Assembly (NCBI GenBank): GCA_023653785.1
Contig: JAMKCH010010172.1
Span: 62,001 to 126,000, forward strand
Length of the DNA stretch: 64,000 nucleotides
DNA from: Ophioderma brevispina
Lineage: Eukaryota > Echinodermata > Ophiuroidea > Amphilepidida > Ophiodermatidae
Direction of reading: 5' to 3'
The translations under genes were made by a program, and so were the position numbers. How positions within the stretch are numbered: the first letter of the stretch is position 1; the number at the start of each line of letters is the position of its first letter. The notes below the pieces were generated by a model, which ran no database searches, had not been told where the DNA came from, and worked only from the letters and a program-made list of their open reading frames with translations. Positions 21,516 through 33,200 of this stretch are shown here, one piece after another.

Positions 21516-22437
21516 GTAGGGGTGCAGTATTCTTTATATTTATGTCTTTGAAGAGAAGACAATGGTAATTGTTAATTTCATCCATTCTTTTGTAAGTGAT
21601 AGGTAAATTGTTTCTGCAAATTTAGAGTATGAGCAAGTGGGCAATGACATAGTGCAGAGGTTCATTTCAGAGAGAAGACCCAGAACTTCTCAATATGTAG
21701 GCTTTAGGATTTCTGAAGTTACTTGTGTTCCAGACACTATTGCTCTGAAGTTTACAGATGTGATGGAAACTGATAGTTTTGTTTGAAAGAGGTACCCAAG
21801 TGAATAAAACAAGAAGAAAACACAACCTTTCAAAGTCAGCCCATTTGGGACAAGTTTCAGCCTTCAGCCCCCGGTAATTGTGAACGTTTTTCTCTAGTGG
21901 CCCATAGATAAATTATTCTTTGGTGTCTGTCTCCTGTTGGTTTGTACCGTAAAGGTGGGTGACCCAAACAACATATTTGTTATTGCCCAATGTTGTCTTT
22001 TCCTCCTCGAATTCAGACTTTAATATTCCGCAAAAAAGCGCAATTCCTTATTGTGTGCAATTTATGGTGTGATTGTATTCCTATTCCAAACAAATAATAT
22101 TGAAATCAGGTCACGTAACCCACCACCCCAAAAAAGTGTAGTTTTTCTATGGACCATTGATCACTTGTTTTCATTAAAATAGTACTGATTTGACTCAAAA
22201 TTGATAAGATGTTTGATGAGTTGTGTCCTTTGTTGCAGGTTTTATAATTCTGTCCTGGTTTACAATTGGGTAACCTACACATACCTTTATTTAATGAGAA
22301 CAATATTTTGGGCAAAAAAGCAATTGGACCTTAATAAGGAACAGTATACCAATACTTATACTACCGAATGCACAGCCAGTAATACAGTGTAACAGACACA
22401 TGTGTATGTAATCCATTTTTTTTCATTATGCTAATAG
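21516..22437 (+). other. Intron (inferred), possible small missed exon
   Basis: An acceptor-like TTTGTTGCAG at 22229-22238 is followed by a short open stretch (YNSVLVYNWVTYTYLY), but no donor or family match supports it. Confidence 0.4.
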
Positions 22438-24075
22438 TGTGACAAAGGTGGTTCATCTACCCAATTGGCGATGCAGCTGGTGAATCAAGTAAACTCAAAC
22501 TCACGTGATGGCACCAACATTTTTGGCGAGGTTTGACGCCCCTGACACCCAGGGAAACCTGCGTAAGGTATACGACATTATACCCATGAACAGTTGGAAG
22601 ACTTGCAGAAAAAAAAGAAATTTTAGTTAATGGAACGGTGAATGCACCTGCTACACTGTTTTTTAACGGGGACTACGAGGCAATCTGAAGTCTTGGCATT
22701 GGACCATCGTCATCCTCCCCATGGTTTGGTGCAACATAACATTGGGTTTGACTCGAAGACCAATGGGGGCGCCATTGCCCAAAGACAAAGAAGGATGGAG
22801 AATGGGTAGATAATACCAACTGGCCACCAAAACGACGGTGGAACAATTGCCCAGACTTGGCTATTTAGAGAAACAACACGAGTGAAGGAACCCGTACGTC
22901 GTCAGGTGCAAGTCCAATAGTATAATTCGTAAGCCAATTCTCCTCTTGTCACTGATCGGACCATGTTTATTCCTCCCTCCTTCACATCTCCTTGGTCTAG
23001 TAGTACGATATTTCAAGCTTCTTGAATTAGAATGTCGTCGATTAGATCATGGAGAATTGAAAGAAGGTGATGGAAACAGTTCGATCAGTGGCAGGAGGCA
23101 TCAGAGAAAGCCAAAGGCGAAATTGAAAAGGTTGAAGCGGAGCTCTCGCTGAAACACGAGCAGGAGCATTTTGCAGGGATGACCAAGGCCAGCGTGGAAA
23201 GTCAAAAGTATGTGTAACAAAGCCTGTCATACATGCCTCTTTGTGCATTGACTGCAATAATAAAACCAAGACTCCATAGATTCAACACCGGGTCCAATGG
23301 ATTCAGTGTACAAAGTGTGGCATCAATGACGAAAGTGGCGGTTCCACGCCTACTGTGTAGGAGTAACTGAGGAGCAAGCAGAGTCTCCGAATGGTAACGG
23401 TTGTGTTCCTGTGTGTAAGGGTGAGGTTTTTGTACAGCAGATTTTTTGAAATACAAGAAGAGGCGAGTAAGTGCCATCAAAGCATTGCTAAATGATAGTC
23501 TTGGAATCTTGAATATGCTAGAGAAAAACCTTGATGTAATCTACAAGGAGGTCTGTGCTCTTCGTGGGTCTATTGAGAAAGACTTAACACATTCTAGAGA
23601 CAAGTTGCACGTAAAAGCGCCAAGCCTATATAGCCAATGTTTTGTGGCAATCACTGTAAGGAAATCTTAGACAAGAAAGACCATCCTATTGAGTGTGGTA
23701 CCAATGGGGGAATGTCCTATCCGGTGCAAGGGATATTTTGGCAGGTGAAGAGGGATTGTTGACTTAATTTGACGCCAGGTTTTTTGAGTGACCAAGAGGT
23801 GACAGAATTGAAAGTAAGGTGTTTGGGATCTGGGGCATTGGTTCCCAAAAATTTTCCCAGAGCAATCCCACCAAAATTACACTTCTTATCTGTCCCATCC
23901 CCCCGAGTGTGCTAAAGGTGGGACAATGGGGCCTGCTATCTGAGCATGGTCTAGAAAGTTGTCCCATGCTGAGATTATGCCAATTGAACGTGTCTATTGC
24001 ACGTGCGTTGCTTGCCTCCACAAGGATGAAATTAGTGCTTGGCAACCACCAACAACGAGCAACAGCCAATAGATC
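22438..24075 (+). pseudogene. Decayed terminal exon: conserved core, coiled coil, PHD finger, C-terminal domain
   Basis: After the acceptor CTAATAG (AG at 22436-22437) the + strand shows a long protein in constantly shifting frames. The blocks in order are CDKGGSSTQLAMQLVNQVN and SRDGTNIFGE (22438-22535); PDTQGNLRKVYDIIPM (about 22548-22590); FNGDYEAI and LGIGPSSSS (22662-22720); LGLVVRYFKLLELECRRLDH (22990-23050); a coiled coil (EASEKAKGEIEKVEAELSLK, 23090-23155). Next is a PHD-type zinc finger with CTKC at 23307-23318, W..HAYC to 23356 and CVPVC to 23420. Then come LLNDSLGILNMLEKNLDVIY (23490-23550), FCGNHCKEILDKKDH (23640-23690), SEHGLES (23940-23958) and IMPIERVYCTC to a TAG near 24072. 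At least eight frame changes occur. The order matches an unnamed family I recall as expanded in cnidarians and echinoderms. A transposon origin is inference. Confidence 0.65.
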
Positions 24076-26464
24076 AGCACTAAAACCAAGCAATAAGAAT
24101 ATCCGTCGGTGCCAGATGTTGATAGTAACAAACAAAGCAGTGCAAGGGGCGCTACAAAAAAGCAAATGCAGAATGAGCGCACGTGTTGGCCTTGGTATCA
24201 CAATATTTCATGTGATTTTGAATCCATTAGTGGTCCTTGACCTGCATGTTTAAACATTGTGACACTGTCTGTACATTATTTATGGGTGATTACAGGCACA
24301 TTTACTCAATTAAGTGCAAAACTGCAGATATCCTAAATACAAAGGTTTGTCCAAAAAACTGCATTTCCTTTTTAAAGAGAAGGGCGAGTTGAGGACGTGG
24401 ACGATTTTATTAATTTAGTTTCACATTTTTTGTATGAAAAATAACTGTTGCATGTTATGCATGTACATGTATACTTTTACTGTCTTGAATTCATTTGTTT
24501 TCCTGCAGGATGTTTGGGCATTGAACAAAATGAGATATCAGTTAATTTACTGGGTTGGATTATCATAATTGTTAGTGAAAGAATCAAAACAGAGGAATGT
24601 GTTTAAATATTTAAAAAATAATCTAGCAGGTTGAGAAATTTAAATAGAAAACATATTGGCAATGGCATGAAATTTCAATTAAAAGTCATGTGAGCATTTT
24701 TAAATTTAATAGTATTGGAGGTGCTATGTTGTTCCAAATTAGCAAGACTCTGACTTTGATTGGCTGTAAGCAGTTGCACTCCATAATTATAGTAAATCAA
24801 TTTCTCACTTGTCCCTGCAGTGTATTTTTGTCAAGTTCACATCCTCCTCCTCCTTCTCCTCCTCCATTATAGACACTATCAGTGATCTGCCCGAAAGAGG
24901 CAATTTTTTTAAATTTGCAAAAATGCAAATGGTGCGCCCGCAGGCGGAGTGCCCATCTCTCTGTCATTGGCGTTTTCGCCAGACTCCCTCATATAATGTT
25001 GCTGTGGGGGGTTCGCCACTCCTCCCGCACAGCGAGTCTGTTTTGCATTCCCAGCATATGCCGGGTAAATTGACAGAAAAGAAAGAAAACAGCGGTGTTC
25101 AAACATGAATCAGCATTAAATTGTGTAAGTGTTTGTAAATATCCGATATTGTCCTAATTAGGTGCTTTTTGGTCGTGCCATTTGCAGGTAGTATGTTAGG
25201 ACCTTTTTTGTTAAAAATATGCAGAAATCTGAATTTGGATGTTTTATGTGGGCCGTCAGCTATAGCTGCCAGGACCACTTAGCAATCAGTTGTGCGTGTG
25301 TATGTGTGTGTCACTAAATTGTTAAGTTTTTAAAAAAAATTGACCTCAAGTGGGATCCCTCATATGTTGATGAGGTCAAAGGTCTGTGGCAAAGGTCAAA
25401 GATAATGTGAGTCAGGTTGAAAATAGGCTAAAATGGCCTACATTCAAAATTTAAGTTAAAAACTAGTCATAGGGGCAATATGGGATCACTTTTGTTTTGT
25501 GGTCAAAGGTCATGTGAGGTCAAGTTGTAAGATCGCTTGGTGGGCCCAAAACTATATTCTTTGGAATATAGCGAGCGCGAAAGCCAGGAACCGCACAATT
25601 CTTTTTTTTTCGATGTTCTGAGTAGCAAATTACCGATAGTCCTTTAATACGATGGCAGTACTTTTCAGTTTTTGCATGAAATAATGTAATTTTGTTTTTT
25701 GGTTATATTTGTTTGATTTCATATGTGTTTTTCCCCAGACAAATAAATGTGCCATTATTATTGAAAAATCCGTCCATTCATCCTCATCAAGAAGGTACAT
25801 GGTACAGTAATGACTAGCCATGGAGACAAATATTATACAGTTCATGTGTCTGTACAAATGTAATTGGAAAGAATGTGTGGTTTTGATTTTAAAGCAGCGA
25901 AATTTCTTGTGAATCTTTGAAATTTATTTATTGGTTTATTCTGGTTGCTACGTGTAAACTTGCTGGTGTTTCTCGAGAATTATAAAAAAAAATATTGTGT
26001 TCCCACCTTGCCTTGAAACGCAAGGGGAATTGGAAACCAAGAGCAAGTCTTTTCTTGTTTCTATGTCTGAGTAGCAAATGTATACCCTCTTGTGTTTTTG
26101 TAGGTGGCGGTGTGTGTACTTTTACATGAATTCATTGAGATTTGTAAGCAATGTAACTTAGAATATTATATTGTATGTGAATGTATATGGAACAGGGTCA
26201 AACGTCATATAAAAGTCATTAGATGCCAAAGTCACAAGAAATGTTTTTCTCCTGTTGAGATTTTAGGCTCTTAAATATCCAATTCAACCAAGTTGGGATG
26301 TGAGCCTAGATCCTTTGAGTAGATGGTTTTATGATCGCATTATGCACCTCTAGAATCCAAGTTCTAGTATTTTTACATAAAATTATTTTTCTGACTGTGA
26401 AGCTTGGTGGGGAAATATTAATTTTTAATCCACTTGTAAAATGTTGTGGAATATCAACATGTAG
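24076..26464. other. Non-coding interval with an AGGTCA-type repeat
   Basis: Apart from the repeat at 25340-25580 I see only A/T-rich sequence and short chance frames. Confidence 0.5.
25340..25580. repeat. AGGTCA-rich dispersed repeat units
   Basis: It has TTGATGAGGTCAAAGGTCTG, GGCAAAGGTCAAAGATAATG and GGTCAAAGGTCATGTGAGGT, with the family phrase GTGGGATCCCTCATATGTTG. The phrase TATTCTTTGGAATATAGCGA recurs near 7173, where it reads TATTCTTTGAATATAG, so the homology with 7020-7200 extends beyond the AGGTCA core. Confidence 0.75.
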
Positions 26465-28298
26465 TTAATCAAGTGTGTATGCACTCCAAACTTAACTGCA
26501 TTTCAATGGCAATTTTTAATATAAGAATGTGCAGTATTTTTAATAATAAACTTGAGGTAGTTGAAGGCATAGTTTTTGTTTAATTTCAAACAAACTTAGT
26601 GTAGACAAATTCCATGTCATAAAAGTTATATTTCAGGACAAAAAATGACTAAGATTATACTAGTCATTCAATATGATTTTTAAGATGTTCAAACCAGGGG
26701 ATTTAGAACTTGTCAAACCTGTAATTGTGTGGCATAAAAAGTGACTAAGATTTATACTGATCTGAAGGTGGTTTTCGAGAATTTTGTAATATTTTTTTAT
26801 GGGATGTAATCTTTCACATGTTGGTATTTTTCTTGTTAACTATTGAAGCTATTTTTGACTGAAGTTTATTTGAAATTAAAATGAGCGAGTTATATTATGG
26901 TGTTTATCTCGAAATTAAATTGAGTGAGTTACATATGGCATTACATAAGTTGTGCAATTTGCAGTTGTATGAATTCCTGTATGAAGTGACCTCTGAAATT
27001 TGATTATTTCCTGTATGAAGTGACCTCCTGAAGTTGATTATTTTTTATCAATCAAACCTAACATTGTAATTTGATCTAATAGTCTTGATTTGTGAAGATT
27101 AAAACACCTTCCATATTTTTGGCACTTTAGTTTACAGTCCAGTTGTCCATTTTTTTTGAAATTTTCCTGAAAATTGAATTTTCCCAATGCCAAATTTAGA
27201 TTCAATGCAGTATTATAATTCACGATTTTGATGCTCTAAAATAAAAAAAAATTTGTCACAAGTCGCTGATTTGACCTTGACAAATGTTGCTCATTCAGTT
27301 AAGGTTTTCCCTCCATAAAACCTCCTATTCATTTAATTATTTTCATGTATCAATTTGTGGCATTGTTTTGCAATACAAAAAATATGTTCACTCATTGAGA
27401 ACCTTCTAGAAAAAAAAGTTAAATTCTGTGAAATGGTAGACATAGCATATCATTTATCAAATTAGGCAATTTTTTAGCTCATCCTCTGAATCTCAATAGA
27501 TGGCCCCTTAATTGTTTTAAAACCTTTTTTTTGGAAAAAAAAAAAAAAAAAAAAATATAAATGTAAGCTTGATAATCAAGTTGTCAGCATAATTTAATAC
27601 TAGATAGTTTTCAAATGGTATCCCTACAAAGTCCGCATTGACTTATCCAAGAGGTTATTTTCCGTGGTTTTTGAACGTAGATGGTCAAAATGCGTAAAAA
27701 ACTGGAAACCAGTTCCATCCACCATCCCACATGGAAAACAAACCAAAAACAAGTGGCAAGCAATTTTGGCTCCTGGAGTAAAGTTACTCAAGAAAAAAAC
27801 AAAGGTATCAAGGAAATGTCTCAATAGGCCTACCACCCTCCGTGGTAATTTGTAAGTAAAGGTACCCATTTAAATTCAATGGCAATGTCATTATCAGTTA
27901 CTATTCAAAATAAAAATATCCTGCTTTGTGTAAATTGGTTAGGGAATACGTCTTCAGACTTAAACAAAATCGGACTTCGATAGGGGAATCGTCCAGTTGT
28001 GTATTGTGATCTACACAGTATACAGTGCTAGAAAGACCTACATGTATATAAGCCTATTTAATATAGTCAACACTCTGGGACATTCAAAAGGGCATTTTTG
28101 CTACTTATACTGGGTAATCAAAATAAGGGGCCGTATCCTGGAACTAAATATACATTTTCCTGCAGGCAATTGATAATTTAATTCCAAGTTTGGTTTAAAA
28201 AATGTTTCTATTTTCCATTTAAAACACCTGTTTAGTAAATTGTAACTACTAATTTTGCTAAATTCAAGGACCATGTATTGGGGACCATTTTTTCAGTA
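26465..28298. repeat. Tandem duplication, copy 1 (~1.83 kb)
   Basis: Anchor phrases recur in the same order in the next 1.9 kb: AATATAAGAATGTGCAGTAT (26519/28356), TTCCATGTCATAAAA (26610/28460), GTGTGGCAT, TTTCACATGTTGGTATTTT, AAGTTGTGCAATTTGCAGTT and GGTATCAAGGAAATG. The copy is non-coding. The run of about 20 A at 27535-27555 is not matched well in copy 2. Confidence 0.88.
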
Positions 28299-30225
28299 AC
28301 AATCAATGTGTAGCCTACCAAAACTTAAACGCATTTCATATGACAAGTATTTTAATATAAGAATGTGCAGTATTTTTAACTAAGTAAACTTGTATCCGGG
28401 TAGTTGAAGGATATTTTCTTTCTAGTTGTTCAATTCAAACAAATTAGTGTATGTGACAAATTCCATGTCATAAAACGTTATATTTCAGAACAAAAAAATG
28501 ACTAGATCGTACTCTTCGTATTCTATGATTTGTAAGACCTGCCTGCAACCACAGGGGATTTAGAACTTGTCAAACACTGTAAATTGTGTGGCATTAAAAA
28601 AGTGACTAAGGAATTTAATACTGATCTCGCAGGTGGTTTTGAAATGTTGTAATATTTTTTTTATTGGAATGTAATCTTTCACATGTTGGTATTTTCTTGT
28701 TAAAATATTGGGAAGCTTTTGACGTGAAGTTTATCTTCGCAAATTAAATTGCAGCGAGTTATATTATGGTTGTTTATCTAGAAATTAAATGAGGAAGGTT
28801 ACATATGGCATCACATAAGTTGTGCAATTTGCAGTTGCCATGAACTCCTGTATGAAGGACCCTCTGAAATTTGATATTTTTTAAGCAAGCAAACTACAAA
28901 ATTGTAATTTGATCTTAATTAGTCTGTTTGTGAAGATTATACAAAAAACACTTCCAATACCTTTTTGTCACTTAGTTTACAGTCCAAATGTTGTCAATTT
29001 TATGTGACAAAAAATTTCTGAAAAATTGGAATTTTCCCAATGCCAATTTAGAATTCAATGATTATAACTTCAACTATTTTGATGCACTCTCAAATAAAAA
29101 AAAATTTTTGTTCCAACAAGTCATTGATTTGACATTGACAAATGCTGCTTCAATATCTAGTTGCTAAGGTTTCCCTCCATAACACCCCTCCTTTCACTTT
29201 ATTATTTTCATGTATCAAATTTGGGCATTTTTGCAATACAAAAAAATATGTTCACTTGACCTTCAACGAAAAAAAGGTTTTAAACTATGTGAAATGGTTA
29301 GAATTAGATAGAATTACGCATAAGCACTTTACTCAACCATTAGGCACAATGTTTGACGCTCATCTCTGGAACTCAAAATAGAGTGCGCGCCACCTACAAC
29401 CTTAATTGTTTGAAAATTGAAATAAGGAGCTTGATAACTCAAGTTGTAAAGCAACATTTAATACACTAGATAGAGTTCAAATGGTCGTTTATCCGCCTAC
29501 CAAAGTCAGCAATTGACTTATAGTCCAAGAGGTATTCCTGGTTGTTGCACGGTTTGAGGTAGATGTATAAAAATGCAAGTAAAAAACATGCGACTCAGTG
29601 CCACATCCCACATTGTCAAAAACCAACAAAACACACAACGTGGCCCAAGCAATTTGGCTCCTGGAGTACGTAATAAAGAAAAAAACAAAGGTATCAAGGA
29701 AATGGTCTCAAATAGGCATACCACCCTCCGTGTAAATTTGTTGTAAGTAATAGTTAACCATTTAATTTCCTGGGCCAATTCATTATCAGTTACTATTCAA
29801 AAAAGAAAAACTGTCTTTTGTTGTAAATTGGTTACGGGAAATTCGTCTTCAGACTTAAACAAATGCGGAATTCGCAAGGAAGCGGTCCGGTGGTATTGTG
29901 ATATACAAAGTGTACAGTGCTAGGACAAGACATACATGTATCTAAGAGTATTTAATAGTTAAAACACTCGTGAACAATTTCAAAGGGGCAGTGTGGCCCA
30001 GTTTGCTACATTTATACTGCCGGTCATCAACAATAGGGCTTTGCCTGACCTAAAATATTAACAGGTACTGCAGGCAGTTGAATAATTTAAAAAAGTTGGT
30101 TTAAAAAAAAAATGTTTTAGTTTTCATTAAAAAAAAAACGGATGTTTAAGTTAAATTGCTAACTTAATAACTTTTGCCTAAATTCAAGGAACATTTGGTG
30201 ACATATTTGTCAGTAACATATATTT
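28299..30225. repeat. Tandem duplication, copy 2 (~1.9 kb)
   Basis: Homologous to 26465-28298 along its whole length, same orientation, directly adjacent. It differs mostly by many one- to few-base insertions, so the offset drifts from about 1838 to about 1893 bp. That indel-heavy pattern is typical of uncorrected reads or of an uncollapsed second haplotype as well as of old duplication. Confidence 0.88.
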
Positions 30226-33200
30226 TTGGCAACATTAGGCCACCCAAAAGCAATCCACAGTCAATATTTTTTATTTTTTAATACCCCAACCGTCTGGATG
30301 TTATGGTTAAAAATGTACATGATTGTAATCTAGTGTTCAACCACCAATATCCATAATTTTGTTCATTATTATTTTCTAAAATGAGCCTATCTTTGGACTA
30401 TCAATAGATAAAATCGTGTTACTGTCAAAATCTTCCCAGAAGAGATTAAAAGTAATTATACGTAGGTCCGATGTTGCCAACCTGCCAATTTTTTTCCCTG
30501 TAAAGAATACAATGTTTGTAGTATATTCACAATAACATTGTTAAGGTTATTTTTTACTATTATTATTGTGCATTTTTCTGAGTCAGATAGAGAGACAGAG
30601 AAATAAACAAGAAGATCATTTTTTATTTGCAAAAAAAAAGTCTTTGTGTGTGTGTTTCTTTACTTTTGAAAAATCGTGACTATTTTACAGTAAGAGACGA
30701 GAGAAAAATGGAGAGTAAAAATTGGACATTGACCCACACACGACCAGCATGAAAAATCAATGCAAACGCTAGAGGAAACTCAAAACTTAAATGGGGGGTT
30801 AGATAGTGCTAACAGATCTCCACACATAGTACATGAGCATACAAGAGGCAGGGCCAACATAGTTTATCGTCCTAGATTGATGCCAATTGAGCTTCTTGTG
30901 GTGTGCAGTGACCTATCAAATATTGACATCTTGAGAGCATTTATTACGTATTTGGAAAAGCTTCAACAACAGCGGCACCCACCCTACCCCCCGGGGGTGG
31001 TGCTTCCATACATAGGAACAACCATGACGGACTAACACCAAAAAGTTAAACAGTACAACCGGCTAGTCCGTTTGTGCGTGTGTGTGTGTTGTGCTGTGTG
31101 CGTGCTTACAACTTTGCAACAAGCATTTATCCAACAAGTGAAGCAATTTAGCCATGGCGAGGAGGAAAAATGAATGAGGCACACAGGAGTCGGCAAACCA
31201 CTCACACACACAACGTACAGAGTGACAAATGGATAAAAACACTCTTAAAAACTACCAGAACAAAATATAAAGATAAACCCCTACAACCAAGCAAAAGAAT
31301 TGCAAAACTGTGACAAGTTAACAAGCAGTAAACAGGAAAGGCCACAGCAACGGTAATGTGTCTAGAGCTCGACTGATGATGGCAACGCTTCCTTGCATAC
31401 ATTGCCTTTTTAAAAAAGGCATTGGCAATAGTCGTCAAAAATGTTGCAAACATTCAGCCAATTTCCTTGGGAGAATAGGATAATTGCTGGGTCACCGCCA
31501 CAGGACTGGAGAACAAATTAGAAACTAATTCTTCTACTGACAATTCCACTCTGATGAGGAACTGTTTATCAAGTGCAAGTGATTGGCCTAGTTCGCACTA
31601 TGTCAATTATCTAGTCTTCAGTGGTCACTACAGAAAGGGCAAAGTGATGGGCAAGTGAAAAAGTCCCACCTCCTGTAAGCAGGTGGTGTCCCAAGGAATA
31701 GTGAATTTGATCATTTTTGGTTCAATTCGTGAAGCTAGTTGGAATTTATGGCCTCCCACTTCTAACCAAATCAGATCGACACGGGAATATATATATGAGT
31801 ATATAAATCAATAACTTCATCACCTTTTTTCCCATTACTCCAAACACACAGTCTGTAAAAACAAAAACCAGGGTTAGATGGAGGAGTTGAGCACCAAAAG
31901 CAAAAGGTCTATAGGAGCCCAAAACACCTCCACACCCCTTGGAATAACGACTTTATCTACACGCAAGAAAACAGGGGCAAACTATCAAGAAACGCAAACA
32001 GCAGACAGTGTTACACTTGTAACCCGACTTGCTAACACATTTCTGTAGACTAAAATCATAGTCAATACACTTGGTTCACTGTAGTTGTATGGCGACTCTT
32101 TGCATGCAGTGTTAGTAAGGTCTCTACCAAGAAAAAAGGGACCCATTTTTTGACACTCAAGGTCAGTAGTCCCGTAATTAGATATACACACATGTGCTTA
32201 TGTGTAAGCCTGGATATTTATGTTTTGGATGTAGAGTGACCCTGGCACTCTGCAGTTCTTTCACTATAGCAATGGAATGTTACAATAGGTATACGGAGTG
32301 CAATAACATGATTTTTTAACCACATGGGAGTAGTTCCCTCTTAAATTTAGAAAGTTTTCTTTGTCTTGACAACTAAAAAATATTCTTTTTTACTATAGGA
32401 ATGCCACTTCATTATGTTTCTGATGTTTACATTTGTGTGTGTGTGTTTGCCTGTGTGATGTGCGTGTGTGTTGTGAATGTGGCAAATAAATGCGATGCGT
32501 AAAAAAATTGTCCGGTACCATAAAAATTAAACAAGTTTCAAAATGTGGGTCTATGACAGCTAAACAATTAAATGTACAGGTTGGCGGGGGGGAGCTTATC
32601 ACATTAGGAGGAGAGAGTTATGTACCACTTAGAAGTCTCATTTTCAGGCTCTTTTTTCAGTTCCCCAGCTGACGCCCCCATTTTAAGGGACAATTCCGCA
32701 GAGAACTACTTTTTCATGTATCAAAGCCACATTCTACCAAATTTTCTTCACAACCCCTCAAAAAAAGTAGCTGGGACATTGAGGGAGACTGAACGATTAT
32801 TTTCTTACAATTTTCTGACAACCCTAGTTTCGGAGACCCTCATTTTTTGGGCCTTCAATCCCACTACCTCAACTCAAACCAGTCCCCCCCCCCCTCGGTA
32901 CAGTTTATTTTAGTTAGATTCGCGGTGAACGTTGGCCCCATTGTGGTTTGGACTAGTCATTCAGTCGAGGAGGGAAGATGAAAAGAATTCAAATGCATGT
33001 GGCCACACCGGATTTTTTGGGGAGGACAGGTCCGGTAAAACCCACCTCACTCGCCCACTAAATACACTTTCATTCATTACATGTCTGGAATGACACACAT
33101 AGATTTATTCGCCTGACATTCTCACAATCAACAAGATTAAATCCTGGATCCCTGGGCCTCATTGAATTGTCACCCTCCGCAAAAAAAAAAATGGTATGGG

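Noticed and set aside
23764..24253. Two ~145-codon frames on opposite strands as independent genes
   Set aside because: The + strand block SEHGLES and IMPIERVYCTC belongs to the decayed terminal exon; the minus-strand frame is a shadow.
31540..31590. CTGATGAG, tested as a hammerhead ribozyme core
   Set aside because: No matching GAAA segment and no pairing stems at the expected distances; the same holds for 8317 and 34926.
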